DNA of 64,000 bases from assembly GCF_009299835.1 (NCBI RefSeq), contig NZ_VKCZ01000019.1, positions 62,001 through 126,000 on the forward strand, read 5' to 3'. The position numbers were made by a program, and so were the translations under genes. Under the pieces are notes generated by a model that was not told where the DNA came from, made no database searches, and saw nothing but the letters and a program-made list of their open reading frames with translations. The stretch is from Microlunatus speluncae (GTDB lineage: Bacteria > Actinomycetota > Actinomycetes > Propionibacteriales > Propionibacteriaceae). This document shows, piece by piece, positions 16,393 to 26,572 of this stretch (its first letter is position 1; each line of letters begins with the position of its first letter).

Positions 16393-16512
16393 GAGGCTCT
16401 CCTCTCCTCGATCCGCCGGGCGCGGACCGGATGTCGCCGAGCGTGCCCGGCCGGCCGTCGATTCACCGTCAAAACAGCGTCAACGCCAGGAGCCGGGACT
16501 TACCCTGGTGAG

Positions 16513-19500
16513 ATGCTCCGCTTGCGGATCTGCGGGCCGATGGCCGCCGATCTGGCGGGGATCCCGCTCGCCCTGCCGAGCAGCGAACGGGCCCGGGCGC
16601 TGATCGCCTGGCTGGCGCTGCACCCCGGACGAAACGCCCGGGCCGCGGTGGCCGCCGGGCTGTGGCCGGACGCCGGCGCGGACCGGGCCCGGGCCAATCT
16701 GCGCACCGCCGTCTGGGCCGTCCACACGGCGTGGGGCGATGCCGCCGCGGTGCTCGAGACGACCCGGACCACGCTGGCGCTGGTCGACGTGGCGGTCGAT
16801 GTCGACGACGAGCCGTCACCCGACCGGGCCCCGGACGAGCTGCTGCCGGAGCTGGCCGACGACTGGGTGTTCCGGGCCCGGGCCGAGCTGGTCGATCGCC
16901 GGGCCCGGCGCCTGGTCGAGCTGGCCGACCGGGCCGAGACGGCCGGCGCCGGGACCGACGCGGTCGGCTGGTCGCGGCAGCTGGCCGCCCTGCGCCCGCA
17001 CGACGAGTCGGCCCACCGGGCGCTGGTGGAGCGGTTGTTGCGGGCCGGTGAGCGGGCCGAGGCGGTGCTGGTGACCCGGGAGTTCGCGCGGCGGCTACGG
17101 GAGGAGTTGGGCGTACGGCCCTCGCCCGCGACCCGGGCCGTGCACGCGCGGACCGACGGTGGCCGGGGAACGAGCCGACGGATCCAGATCTTCGGCCGGT
17201 CGGCGGAACTGGCCTGGCTGGCCGAGCGCTGGCGGGAGGCGGCGAACGGGCGCGGGCAGGTGGTCGTGCTGGCCGGCGAGGCCGGGATCGGCAAGACCAC
17301 GCTGCTGGCAGAGCTGGCCCGCCGGGTCGCCGATCAGGGTGGTCACACCGCGGTCGCGGCCGCGATCGACGTGGCCGGGGAGACGCCGTTCGCCGCCTGG
17401 CTCGAGCTGGCCCGGTCCCTGGTCGGCGGCGTCCGGCAGGTGCCGGCCGCGGCGACCTGGCCGGAGGAGCTGAACCGGCTGTCGCCCGGGCTCGGCGCCC
17501 GGCTCGGCCACCCGCACCCGCCCGCGCCGGCCACCGCCCCGGAACTCGAACGGCTCCGGGTGTCCGAGGCGCTGCTGCGGCTGGTCGAGTGGTCGTGTCT
17601 GGAGCGGCCGACGCTGCTGGCCGTCGACGACGCCCAGCGTGCGGACCGGGCGAGTCTGCGGCTGGCGGCGTACGTCGGCCGTCGGCTGCCGCAACTGCCC
17701 GCGCTGCTGCTGCTCGCCCGGCGGGACGGCGCGCGACGGCCGGAGGTCGACCAGCTGATCGCCGACCTGAGCGGGCACGGGGTCCCGGTGAGCACGCTCG
17801 CGATGCCGCCGATCAGCGACCGGGACGTGGCCGCCCTGACCCGCGCCCTGCATGATCTCGACGCCGGCCGGCTGGCCAAGGTGATCGGCGCGGCCGAGGG
17901 CAACCCGCTGCTCGCGGTCGAGGCCGCCCGGACCATCGTCGCCGGCGGCGAGGGCCCGCCGCCCAACCTCCGCGCGGCCGTCGCCGCGACGATGAGCCGG
18001 CTGCCGGCCGCGACCGTCGCGCTGGTCGAGCTGGTGGCCGCGGCGGGCCGGCCGCTGTGGCCCGGCGAGCTGGCTCGGCTGCCGGTCCCGGTCCCGGCCG
18101 ACGCGGTGGCCGGCTCGGAGGGGCTGTTGACCCGCCGGGACGGGCGGCTCGGCTTCCGCCACGAACTGCTGCGGGCGGCGGTCTACGCCGACCTGGCCGA
18201 CCCGGCCGGCCTGCATGACCGGCTCGCCGACGGGATCGAGCCGACCGAGCACGTCGAGCGGGCCCATCACCTGGCCCTGGCCGGCCGGGGTCGGGAGTCG
18301 GGTCGCGAGCTGGCCGCCGCGGCCGCCCGGGCGCGATCCGTGGGAGCGCTGGACGAGGCGGCCGAGCTGCTCCGGCGGGCCGTGGCGGTCGATCCGGCGG
18401 ACGGCGGGCTCTGGCTCGAGCTGGCGGAGGTCTACGCCTGGGCGCACCGGCAACCGGAGCTGGAGCTCGCCTGGTCCGAGGCCCTGGTTCGGCTGCCCGC
18501 AGCGGCGCTGCCGGCGGCGTGGTGTCGGCGCGGCCGGCAGTTCCGGACCGTCAGCTGCCATCCGGCGGAGTCACTGCGGGCCTATCGCACGGCCCGCTCC
18601 CTGCTCACCGCCGACCCTGATCCGGCCGTGCTGGCCGAGGTGCTGGTCGGCCTGGCCTGGGGCGACGCCGTCGCCGGCCCCGGCACCGACAGCGAACGGC
18701 TGCTGGCCGAGGCTTCGGCGCTGACCGACCTGCGCTCCACGCTGAGCGCAGACGTGCTGGAGATCAGGATGCAGGCACTGATCCGGCAGGCTCGGTTCGC
18801 CGAGGCGGCGGCATTGATCGCCGACCCGAACGATCCCGTCGTCCGCCGGGTCGAGGCCGCCCCGGACCGGGCGTACACCGTGTTCGTCAACGCCGCCTGT
18901 GCCCTGCTCTGCGACGGGCGGGACGAGCCGGCGCTGGTGATGATCGACCGGGCCTACGAGGCGAGTGCGGCGGTGACCGGTCTGGCGCTGAAGACGCTCG
19001 CGGCCAAGGCGCAGATCCTGGCCCGGCTGGGCCGGCACGACGAGGCCGCGCGCGCCGCGGACGAGGTGCAGGACTGGGCCGACCGGATCGACGATCCGGT
19101 GCTGGCTGCCACCGCGACCCACGACCGCGGCCTGCTGGCGCTGCGCGCCGGACGGTACGGCGAGGCGGCGGAGCTGATCGGCCGTGGCCTGGCGGCGGGC
19201 GCCGAAGTCAGCCGGGTGACCGCCGGTCTGGTCCGGGCCGAGGCGCTCGCGCTGGCCGGCCGACCGGAGGAGGCCACCGCCCAGCTCCGCGCCGCCCTGC
19301 AGGAGTCGGTCGGCCGGGCCGATCAGGCCTGGGCGCTGGTGCCGCGGGTGGCCTGGGTGCAGGCCCTGATCGCCCAGGCCCGGGGCAGCTTCGGCCTGGC
19401 CCAGCGGCGGCTGGCGGAGTCGGCGGCGGCCTGGCAGCGGGTCGCCGGAGCCGCCGCGGGCGAAGCGGGCGACGGCTATCTGGCCAGCCTGGTCGACCTG

Positions 19501-19608
19501 GGCCGGCCGCCGATCATCGGTCTGGTCGAGCCGGGACGCGAGCTGGAGCGGATCGCGGAACTGAGCGCCCGGGTCGATGCCGCGGCCGCCGTCGAGTCGG
19601 TGCGGTGA
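16513..19608 (+). CDS. BTAD/AAA transcriptional regulator with TPR-like tail
   Basis: The product has 1031 residues from ATG 16513 (GGTGAG upstream). The N-terminal winged helix covers about residues 1-90 (SSERARALIAWLALHPGRNARAAV), the BTAD helical domain 95-215 (RPHDESAHRALVERLLRAGERAEA...LREELGVRPSPATRAVHA), and an AAA/NACHT-like ATPase follows with Walker A GEAGIGKTT (about 256-264) and Walker B LLAVDDAQ (about 368-375). The remainder is helical-repeat sequence. There is no C-terminal LuxR helix-turn-helix. Such SARP-like proteins activate specialised-metabolism genes. The flanking methyltransferase and SRPBCC genes are obvious candidate targets. Confidence 0.85.
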   Translation: MLRLRICGPMAADLAGIPLALPSSERARALIAWLALHPGRNARAAVAAGLWPDAGADRARANLRTAVWAVHTAWGDAAAVLETTRTTLALVDVAVDVDDEPSPDRAPDELLPELADDWVFRARAELVDRRARRLVELADRAETAGAGTDAVGWSRQLAALRPHDESAHRALVERLLRAGERAEAVLVTREFARRLREELGVRPSPATRAVHARTDGGRGTSRRIQIFGRSAELAWLAERWREAANGRGQVVVLAGEAGIGKTTLLAELARRVADQGGHTAVAAAIDVAGETPFAAWLELARSLVGGVRQVPAAATWPEELNRLSPGLGARLGHPHPPAPATAPELERLRVSEALLRLVEWSCLERPTLLAVDDAQRADRASLRLAAYVGRRLPQLPALLLLARRDGARRPEVDQLIADLSGHGVPVSTLAMPPISDRDVAALTRALHDLDAGRLAKVIGAAEGNPLLAVEAARTIVAGGEGPPPNLRAAVAATMSRLPAATVALVELVAAAGRPLWPGELARLPVPVPADAVAGSEGLLTRRDGRLGFRHELLRAAVYADLADPAGLHDRLADGIEPTEHVERAHHLALAGRGRESGRELAAAAARARSVGALDEAAELLRRAVAVDPADGGLWLELAEVYAWAHRQPELELAWSEALVRLPAAALPAAWCRRGRQFRTVSCHPAESLRAYRTARSLLTADPDPAVLAEVLVGLAWGDAVAGPGTDSERLLAEASALTDLRSTLSADVLEIRMQALIRQARFAEAAALIADPNDPVVRRVEAAPDRAYTVFVNAACALLCDGRDEPALVMIDRAYEASAAVTGLALKTLAAKAQILARLGRHDEAARAADEVQDWADRIDDPVLAATATHDRGLLALRAGRYGEAAELIGRGLAAGAEVSRVTAGLVRAEALALAGRPEEATAQLRAALQESVGRADQAWALVPRVAWVQALIAQARGSFGLAQRRLAESAAAWQRVAGAAAGEAGDGYLASLVDLGRPPIIGLVEPGRELERIAELSARVDAAAAVESVR

Positions 19609-20009
19609 GTCCGATGCCGTCGTTCACGCTGAACCGTCGCAGCGCCGGTCCGGTCGAGGCGGTGTGGAAGCTGCTGCACGACCCGACCCGGTTCCCCGAC
19701 TGGTGGCAGGGCGTCGAGACCGTCGCGGTGCGCACGGCCGACCCGGACTCTTCGGCGTACACGATGTGGCCGGCCGGCTATCCCGACTTCCCGATGGAGC
19801 AGCGGCTGGACGCGACGCCCGGCCGGGTCACCATCTCCTGCCTGGTCTCGGAGCTGATCTTCGTCTGGCGGCTCCGCGAGGACGGCAGCGGCACCGAGAT
19901 CGAAGTCACCGTCGAGCTGCCCGAGCGGGAGGCCCGTCGGCTCGATGATCAACGGCGGCTGATCGAGGAGTCGCTGCTGACGTTGGCCCGGCTGGCCGTC
20001 GACGACTGA
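19605..20009 (+). CDS. SRPBCC/polyketide-cyclase-like protein
   Basis: The product has 134 residues. The GTG at 19605 overlaps the stop of the regulator gene (GTGA); ATG 19614 is an alternative. The START-like pattern is clear: SFTLNRRSAGPVEAVWKLLHDPTRFPDWWQGVETV at the N-terminus and a long C-terminal helix with RRLIEESLLTLARLAV. The cavity fold binds a hydrophobic ligand. Translational coupling to the regulator suggests ligand sensing or a shared pathway, but that is inference. Confidence 0.75.
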   Translation: MSPMPSFTLNRRSAGPVEAVWKLLHDPTRFPDWWQGVETVAVRTADPDSSAYTMWPAGYPDFPMEQRLDATPGRVTISCLVSELIFVWRLREDGSGTEIEVTVELPEREARRLDDQRRLIEESLLTLARLAVDD

Positions 20010-20124
20010 CCGGGTTTCTGTCAGCTGTTGCTGGCCTGTTCGTCACCTTCCCGACATCTCCGACCCCTCTGCTGGGTACGCGAGCGGCACCGGCCGCTCG
20101 CCTCAGAGAGCTTCAGGGGTGACG

Positions 20125-21831
20125 ATGTCCGCGACGGTCGACGGCGCGCCCCGGCCCGTCCTTGATCAGGAGCGCCGGTCGGTCCGGGCCGTGCTGCCGA
20201 CCATGATCATGACGGCGATGATCTTGGTCGCGGCCGGATGTGCGCTGCTGCTGCCGCTGAACGGCGACGTCCGATTCGAGGCCGGCGTCGAGCAGACGTC
20301 ACCCCGGCCGGTGGCCGACACGTTCACCCATCGCCCGCTGGCGTACCGGCTGATCATGTCGGCCGTCTTCGCCCCGGCCCGGCTGTTGGGCGAGAGCAGC
20401 CGCGGCTTCGAGCTGGCAATGCAGGCCTCCGCGCTGCTGCTCTGCGTGCTCGCCGCCCTGCTGCTGCACCGCGCGTTGACCGATCGCGGTCTGCCGACCG
20501 CGACCACGCGGCCGCTGGCAATCGCGGTCGGCGGCTGCATCGGCTTGCAGGGCGCGGTCTCGGTCTGGGAGCCGGACTGGCTTGCGCTGCTGCTGACCGC
20601 GCTCGCCGTGTCGGTCGGGCTGCTCGGCCGCGACGATCGCCGGACCTGGCTGCCGGCGGCGGTCGGCGCCGGCGTGCTGCTGGCCGCCGCGGCGTCGATC
20701 AAGTTCGTCACGCTGCCGATCGCGTTGATCGGGCTGGTGCTGATCACCGTCCTGCACCGGCGCCGGGCGATCGCCGCGACGTTGGCGGCCGGGGCCGCCG
20801 GGATCGCCGGGATCGGGCTGACGGCCTGGCTCTGGCCGCGTGAGTTGCGGTGGCTGGCCGAGCTCTCGGCCCTGCAGCCGCCCAACACCGAACCGGTCTG
20901 GCGGGCCTTGCTCGGGCTGGGCTGCGCGCTGCTGGCCTGGCCGGTGACGATCATGCTCCCGGCCGCGCTATCGGTGCTGATCGCCGGCCGGCCGGCGCGG
21001 GTCAGGCTCGGCCACGGTGCGGTCGCGGCCGTGGTGCTGCTGCTCGCGTCGCTGCCCGCGGTCGTCCAACAGCAGTTCTTCATCTATCACTTCGTCGCGT
21101 TCCCGGTGATCACGGCCGCCGTGCTGGTGCTGGCCGTCGTCCGGGCCGACCGGCGGACGGCGGCCCGGTTGGTGATCGGCACCGCACTGGCCGGGCTCAC
21201 GACCGCGGTGATCATCCGGCTGCCGGCACCCTGGCGGGTTGATCATCCGGCCGCGTTCGTGACCGGCCTGATCGCGGCCATGATCATCGCCGTTCTGATC
21301 GTGCGCCGGCCCGGCCGAGCGTCCGGCCCGGCGCCGAAGATGGCGGTGACCGCGGCGGCCGCCGTCTGCTGCGCGAGCATGATCGGCATCGTCGCGCCGG
21401 GGCCGACCGGCACGGCCCCGCTGAGTGAGCTGCCGCAGACCGGGCTGGTCAACATCTACACCGCCGAGGCGTCCGATCAGCGCCAGGAGTCGGCCCGGCA
21501 GGTGCGCCGGTTGATCGGCGTCGACACCCCGGTGCTCTATCTCGCCTTCGGCGACGTCAACTATTTCGTCCGCAACCCGACGCCCTGCGACTATCCGGCA
21601 GCCGTCTGGCTGCAGCGCGCCCGCTACAACCCGTCGGTCGTCGACACCACCAGCTACGCCGAGAACCTCGCCTGTCTGGACGACCCGGCGCCGCGGTTCC
21701 TGCTGATCGACGGCGGCTGGTTCCAGCTGCCCAAACAGCCGGACCAGGTGCAACGCCTGATCACCACCCGCTACGCCTGCACCGACGCCCGGAAGATCGA
21801 CGACCTCCTGATCTGCCCCCGCCGCCCCTGA
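20125..21831 (+). CDS. Polytopic membrane protein, glycosyltransferase-like
   Basis: The product has about 568 residues from ATG 20125 (AGGGG upstream; a GTG at 20119 is also possible). It has around ten to twelve hydrophobic segments, an early extracytoplasmic loop with acidic residues (NGDVRFEAGVEQ...ADTFTHRPLAYRLIM) and a soluble C-terminal domain of about 130 residues (YTAEASDQRQESARQVRRLIG..., CDYPAAVWLQRARYN). This layout resembles GT-C enzymes that use polyprenyl-phosphate sugars, but the DE/ExD catalytic motif is not obvious. It is convergent with aceE. Confidence 0.6.
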   Translation: MSATVDGAPRPVLDQERRSVRAVLPTMIMTAMILVAAGCALLLPLNGDVRFEAGVEQTSPRPVADTFTHRPLAYRLIMSAVFAPARLLGESSRGFELAMQASALLLCVLAALLLHRALTDRGLPTATTRPLAIAVGGCIGLQGAVSVWEPDWLALLLTALAVSVGLLGRDDRRTWLPAAVGAGVLLAAAASIKFVTLPIALIGLVLITVLHRRRAIAATLAAGAAGIAGIGLTAWLWPRELRWLAELSALQPPNTEPVWRALLGLGCALLAWPVTIMLPAALSVLIAGRPARVRLGHGAVAAVVLLLASLPAVVQQQFFIYHFVAFPVITAAVLVLAVVRADRRTAARLVIGTALAGLTTAVIIRLPAPWRVDHPAAFVTGLIAAMIIAVLIVRRPGRASGPAPKMAVTAAAAVCCASMIGIVAPGPTGTAPLSELPQTGLVNIYTAEASDQRQESARQVRRLIGVDTPVLYLAFGDVNYFVRNPTPCDYPAAVWLQRARYNPSVVDTTSYAENLACLDDPAPRFLLIDGGWFQLPKQPDQVQRLITTRYACTDARKIDDLLICPRRP

Positions 21832-21834
21832 AAC

Positions 21835-21892
21835 CCCCGAGTTGTCAGACTCTCACCACGCCAGGGCATGGTGAGAGTCTGACAACTCGGGG
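21835..21892. terminator. Bidirectional TTGTCAGA-family terminator
   Basis: Arms of about 28 bp begin CCCCGAGTTGTCAGACTCTC, with a single G-T style mismatch. It fills the 66-bp gap between the convergent membrane-protein and aceE genes, so it can serve both. It has no U-run, so action may depend on stem strength or Rho. Confidence 0.75.
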
Positions 21893-21897
21893 TTGGG

Positions 21898-24669
<2,772 letters not shown>

Positions 24670-25005
24670 TGAAGGCTCCTCTTCATCAACTCCCGGCGGG
24701 GTGTGCCGGGACCCTGCACTCACGGATACACCCAATCCTGTCACTCCGGCGGAAGGAAGTCTCAACCGCGTCCCGGCGGACGAATCGAGCGAGGCTCCCC
24801 CGGGAGACGTCCTACCTCCTGGGCCTAGCTCGTGCACGATCGTCGGGCAGATGCGAGAATTTGTGCGAGACTCGCCGGGGCGTGTCCAGGGTTCCCCCAG
24901 GACGTACGGCTCTGGCAGGCTGGGCGCCACGTATTAGTTCCCTCGGGTTCGTCCGCGTGCCAGCGGGTGGGTCCGGGGGAGGGGAACTCGAGTGGAGGCA
25001 GGGGA
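24670..25005. other. Divergent promoter region between aceE and DUF3052
   Basis: 336 bp without a gene. It must hold the promoters of both aceE and the DUF3052-peroxiredoxin pair. I see a possible -10 TATTAG near 24932 in the DUF3052 direction, without a good -35. I do not see a clear operator or riboswitch. Confidence 0.5.
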
Positions 25006-25428
25006 GTGAGTTCGTCAAGGCCCGAGGCCGAAGGTCCCGGGGACAACAAGCTGGGTCTGACCAGCGGGCAGGTCGTGCAGGAACTCGGCTGGGACGAGGA
25101 TGCCGACGAGAATGTCCGAGTCATGGTCGAGGACTCGATCGACGGCGAGTTGTTCGAAGAAGTCATGGAAGCCGCCGAGGTCGTCCTGATGTGGTGGCGG
25201 GACAGCGACGGTGATCTTGCGGACGGTCTGGTCGACGCGTTGACCGACCTGGCCGAGGACGGTTACGTCTGGCTGATGACCCCCAAGGTCGGCCGCGAGG
25301 GTTTCGTCGATCCGACCGATGTCGCCGAGGCCGCGGTCTCAGCCGGGCTGTCGGTCACGATCGGGGTGTCGGTGTCCTCCGACTGGGCCGCCAACAAGCT
25401 GGTGCGGCCCAAGAGCGGGCGGCGGTGA
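25006..25428 (+). CDS. DUF3052 protein
   Basis: The product has 140 residues from GTG 25006 (GGGG just upstream), giving MSSSRPEAEGPGDNKLGLTS. The body matches the actinobacterial DUF3052 family (Rv2239c type): GLTSGQVVQELGWDEDADENVRVMVEDSIDGELFEEV..., MEAAEVVLMWWRDSDGDLADGLVDALTDLAEDGYVWLMTPK...GLSVTIGVSVSSDWAANKLVRPK are the conserved stretches. Position opposite aceE and before an AhpE-type peroxiredoxin is the same as in mycobacteria and Streptomyces. Function unknown; conserved linkage hints at redox or pyruvate metabolism. Confidence 0.85.
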   Translation: MSSSRPEAEGPGDNKLGLTSGQVVQELGWDEDADENVRVMVEDSIDGELFEEVMEAAEVVLMWWRDSDGDLADGLVDALTDLAEDGYVWLMTPKVGREGFVDPTDVAEAAVSAGLSVTIGVSVSSDWAANKLVRPKSGRR

Positions 25429-25885
25429 CGGCGTAGCACCGCTTCGCACCGGCGATCGGGCGCCGGAATTCGTCACCCGTAATCAGCACGGACAGGATCT
25501 GCGGCTGTCCGCGATGCATGGCCGGCGGGTGGCTCTGATCTTCTACCCCTGGGCCTTCTCCTCGATCTGTACGTCGGAGTTGACCGAGCTCCGCGATGCC
25601 CAGCCGAGGCTGGCCGCTCTCGACCTCGAGGTGCTGGCCGTCTCCTGCGACCCGATGTTTTCGCTCCGGGCCTACTCCGATGCCGAACGGCTCCCGTTCG
25701 ACCTGCTCACCGACTGGTGGCCGCACGGCCGGATCGCCGGCGACTACGGTGTCTTCGACCCCGAGCGGGGCTGCGCCCTCAGGGGTACGTTCATCGTCGG
25801 CCCGGACGGGGTGCTCGAGCACGCCTCGGTGACCGCCATCGGTGAGCGGCGTGACCTGCTCGCCCTCCTCGGCGCCGGGGGCTGA
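25319..25885 (+). CDS. AhpE-type peroxiredoxin, start uncertain
   Basis: The domain begins at about 25433 (VAPLRTGDRAPEFVTRNQHG) and includes the peroxidatic motif YPWAFSSICTSELTEL, corresponding to the P-x3-(T/S)-x2-C of one-Cys AhpE. The rest (LEVLAVSCDPMFSLRAYSDAERLPFDLLTDWWPHG...GTFIVGPDGVLEH) is typical. No ATG, GTG or TTG lies in frame near the expected N-terminus: codon 25433 is GTA, and the only canonical start is ATG 25319, deep inside the DUF3052 gene. I give that frame, but the true start could be a non-standard codon just after the DUF3052 stop. Confidence 0.8.
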   Translation: MSPRPRSQPGCRSRSGCRCPPTGPPTSWCGPRAGGGDGVAPLRTGDRAPEFVTRNQHGQDLRLSAMHGRRVALIFYPWAFSSICTSELTELRDAQPRLAALDLEVLAVSCDPMFSLRAYSDAERLPFDLLTDWWPHGRIAGDYGVFDPERGCALRGTFIVGPDGVLEHASVTAIGERRDLLALLGAGG

Positions 25886-25973
25886 TCCGGTCGGGGTGGG
25901 AGTTGCCGGGAGCGCCGTCTCGAACAGGCACTCCCGAAGGGCACCAGCCATGCAGTTCATTCACGAGACATCG

Positions 25974-26519
25974 TCAGGCATGGGCGCGACGGGCCGTGCC
26001 GCCGACGATGACCTCGATCCCGAACCGGAAGTCGTCGGGCACCTGCTCCTCCCGCTCGGCGCCGCGGGGCAGGTGGCCGGCGCGTTCGAGTTCGCTCCGG
26101 TTCTGCTCCTCGGCGACGGAGCCGAGCACGTAGAGCACCAGGGTTCTTCCCGCCCAGCGGGCCTGGTCCGACGACAGCCCGCTGCCGAAGCTCTCGTACA
26201 GCTTTCGCAGCGGACGCAGGCCGTCGGGACGGAGGGCGAGCGCGAAGGAGACGACTTCGGCGCCGTCGCGAACGGCGAGCAGGGCCGCTCGGAGGTCGAT
26301 CGCGGCTTCGATCGGATCGGCCGGCGCCGGGCTCAGTGGGGCGATGATCCGCTCGGCCAGGTCGGCCAGGAGTTCCTGCTTGCTCGGCACATGCCAGTAG
26401 AGCGCGCCGGGGGCGACGCCGAGATCGGTGGCCAGCCGGCGCATCGACAGCGTCGCCAGGCCGTGCTCGCGGAGCAGCCGGAAGCCGCAGTCGAGGATCT
26501 GGTCTCGGTTCAGTGCCAC
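25974..26519 (-). CDS. bioQ: TetR-family repressor BioQ
   Basis: The product has 181 residues from GTG 26519. It has a TetR helix-turn-helix (ILDCGFRLLREHGLATLSMRRLATDLGVAPGALYWHVPSKQELL) and a TetR_C-like ligand domain. It is divergent from the biotin operon, and the intergenic region has a perfect CTTGAACAGTGTTCAAG palindrome, matching the TGAAC-N3-GTTCA box known for actinobacterial BioQ. The role as biotin-locus repressor follows from position plus operator. The protein family alone would not show it. Confidence 0.8.
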   Translation of the reverse strand: MALNRDQILDCGFRLLREHGLATLSMRRLATDLGVAPGALYWHVPSKQELLADLAERIIAPLSPAPADPIEAAIDLRAALLAVRDGAEVVSFALALRPDGLRPLRKLYESFGSGLSSDQARWAGRTLVLYVLGSVAEEQNRSELERAGHLPRGAEREEQVPDDFRFGIEVIVGGTARRAHA

Positions 26520-26555
26520 CCGTGCTCCCGTCTCGATCTCGGCGGCGATGCTACT

Positions 26556-26572
26556 CTTGAACAGTGTTCAAG
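26556..26572. promoter_or_regulatory. BioQ operator overlapping the bioBA start codon
   Basis: The 17-bp perfect palindrome CTTGAACAGTGTTCAAG is centred at 26564. The GTG start of bioBA (26564-26566) lies inside it, so the operon transcript must be leaderless or nearly so, and repressor binding would cover the transcription start. It is 37 bp from the bioQ start, so bioQ is likely autoregulated. Confidence 0.8.
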
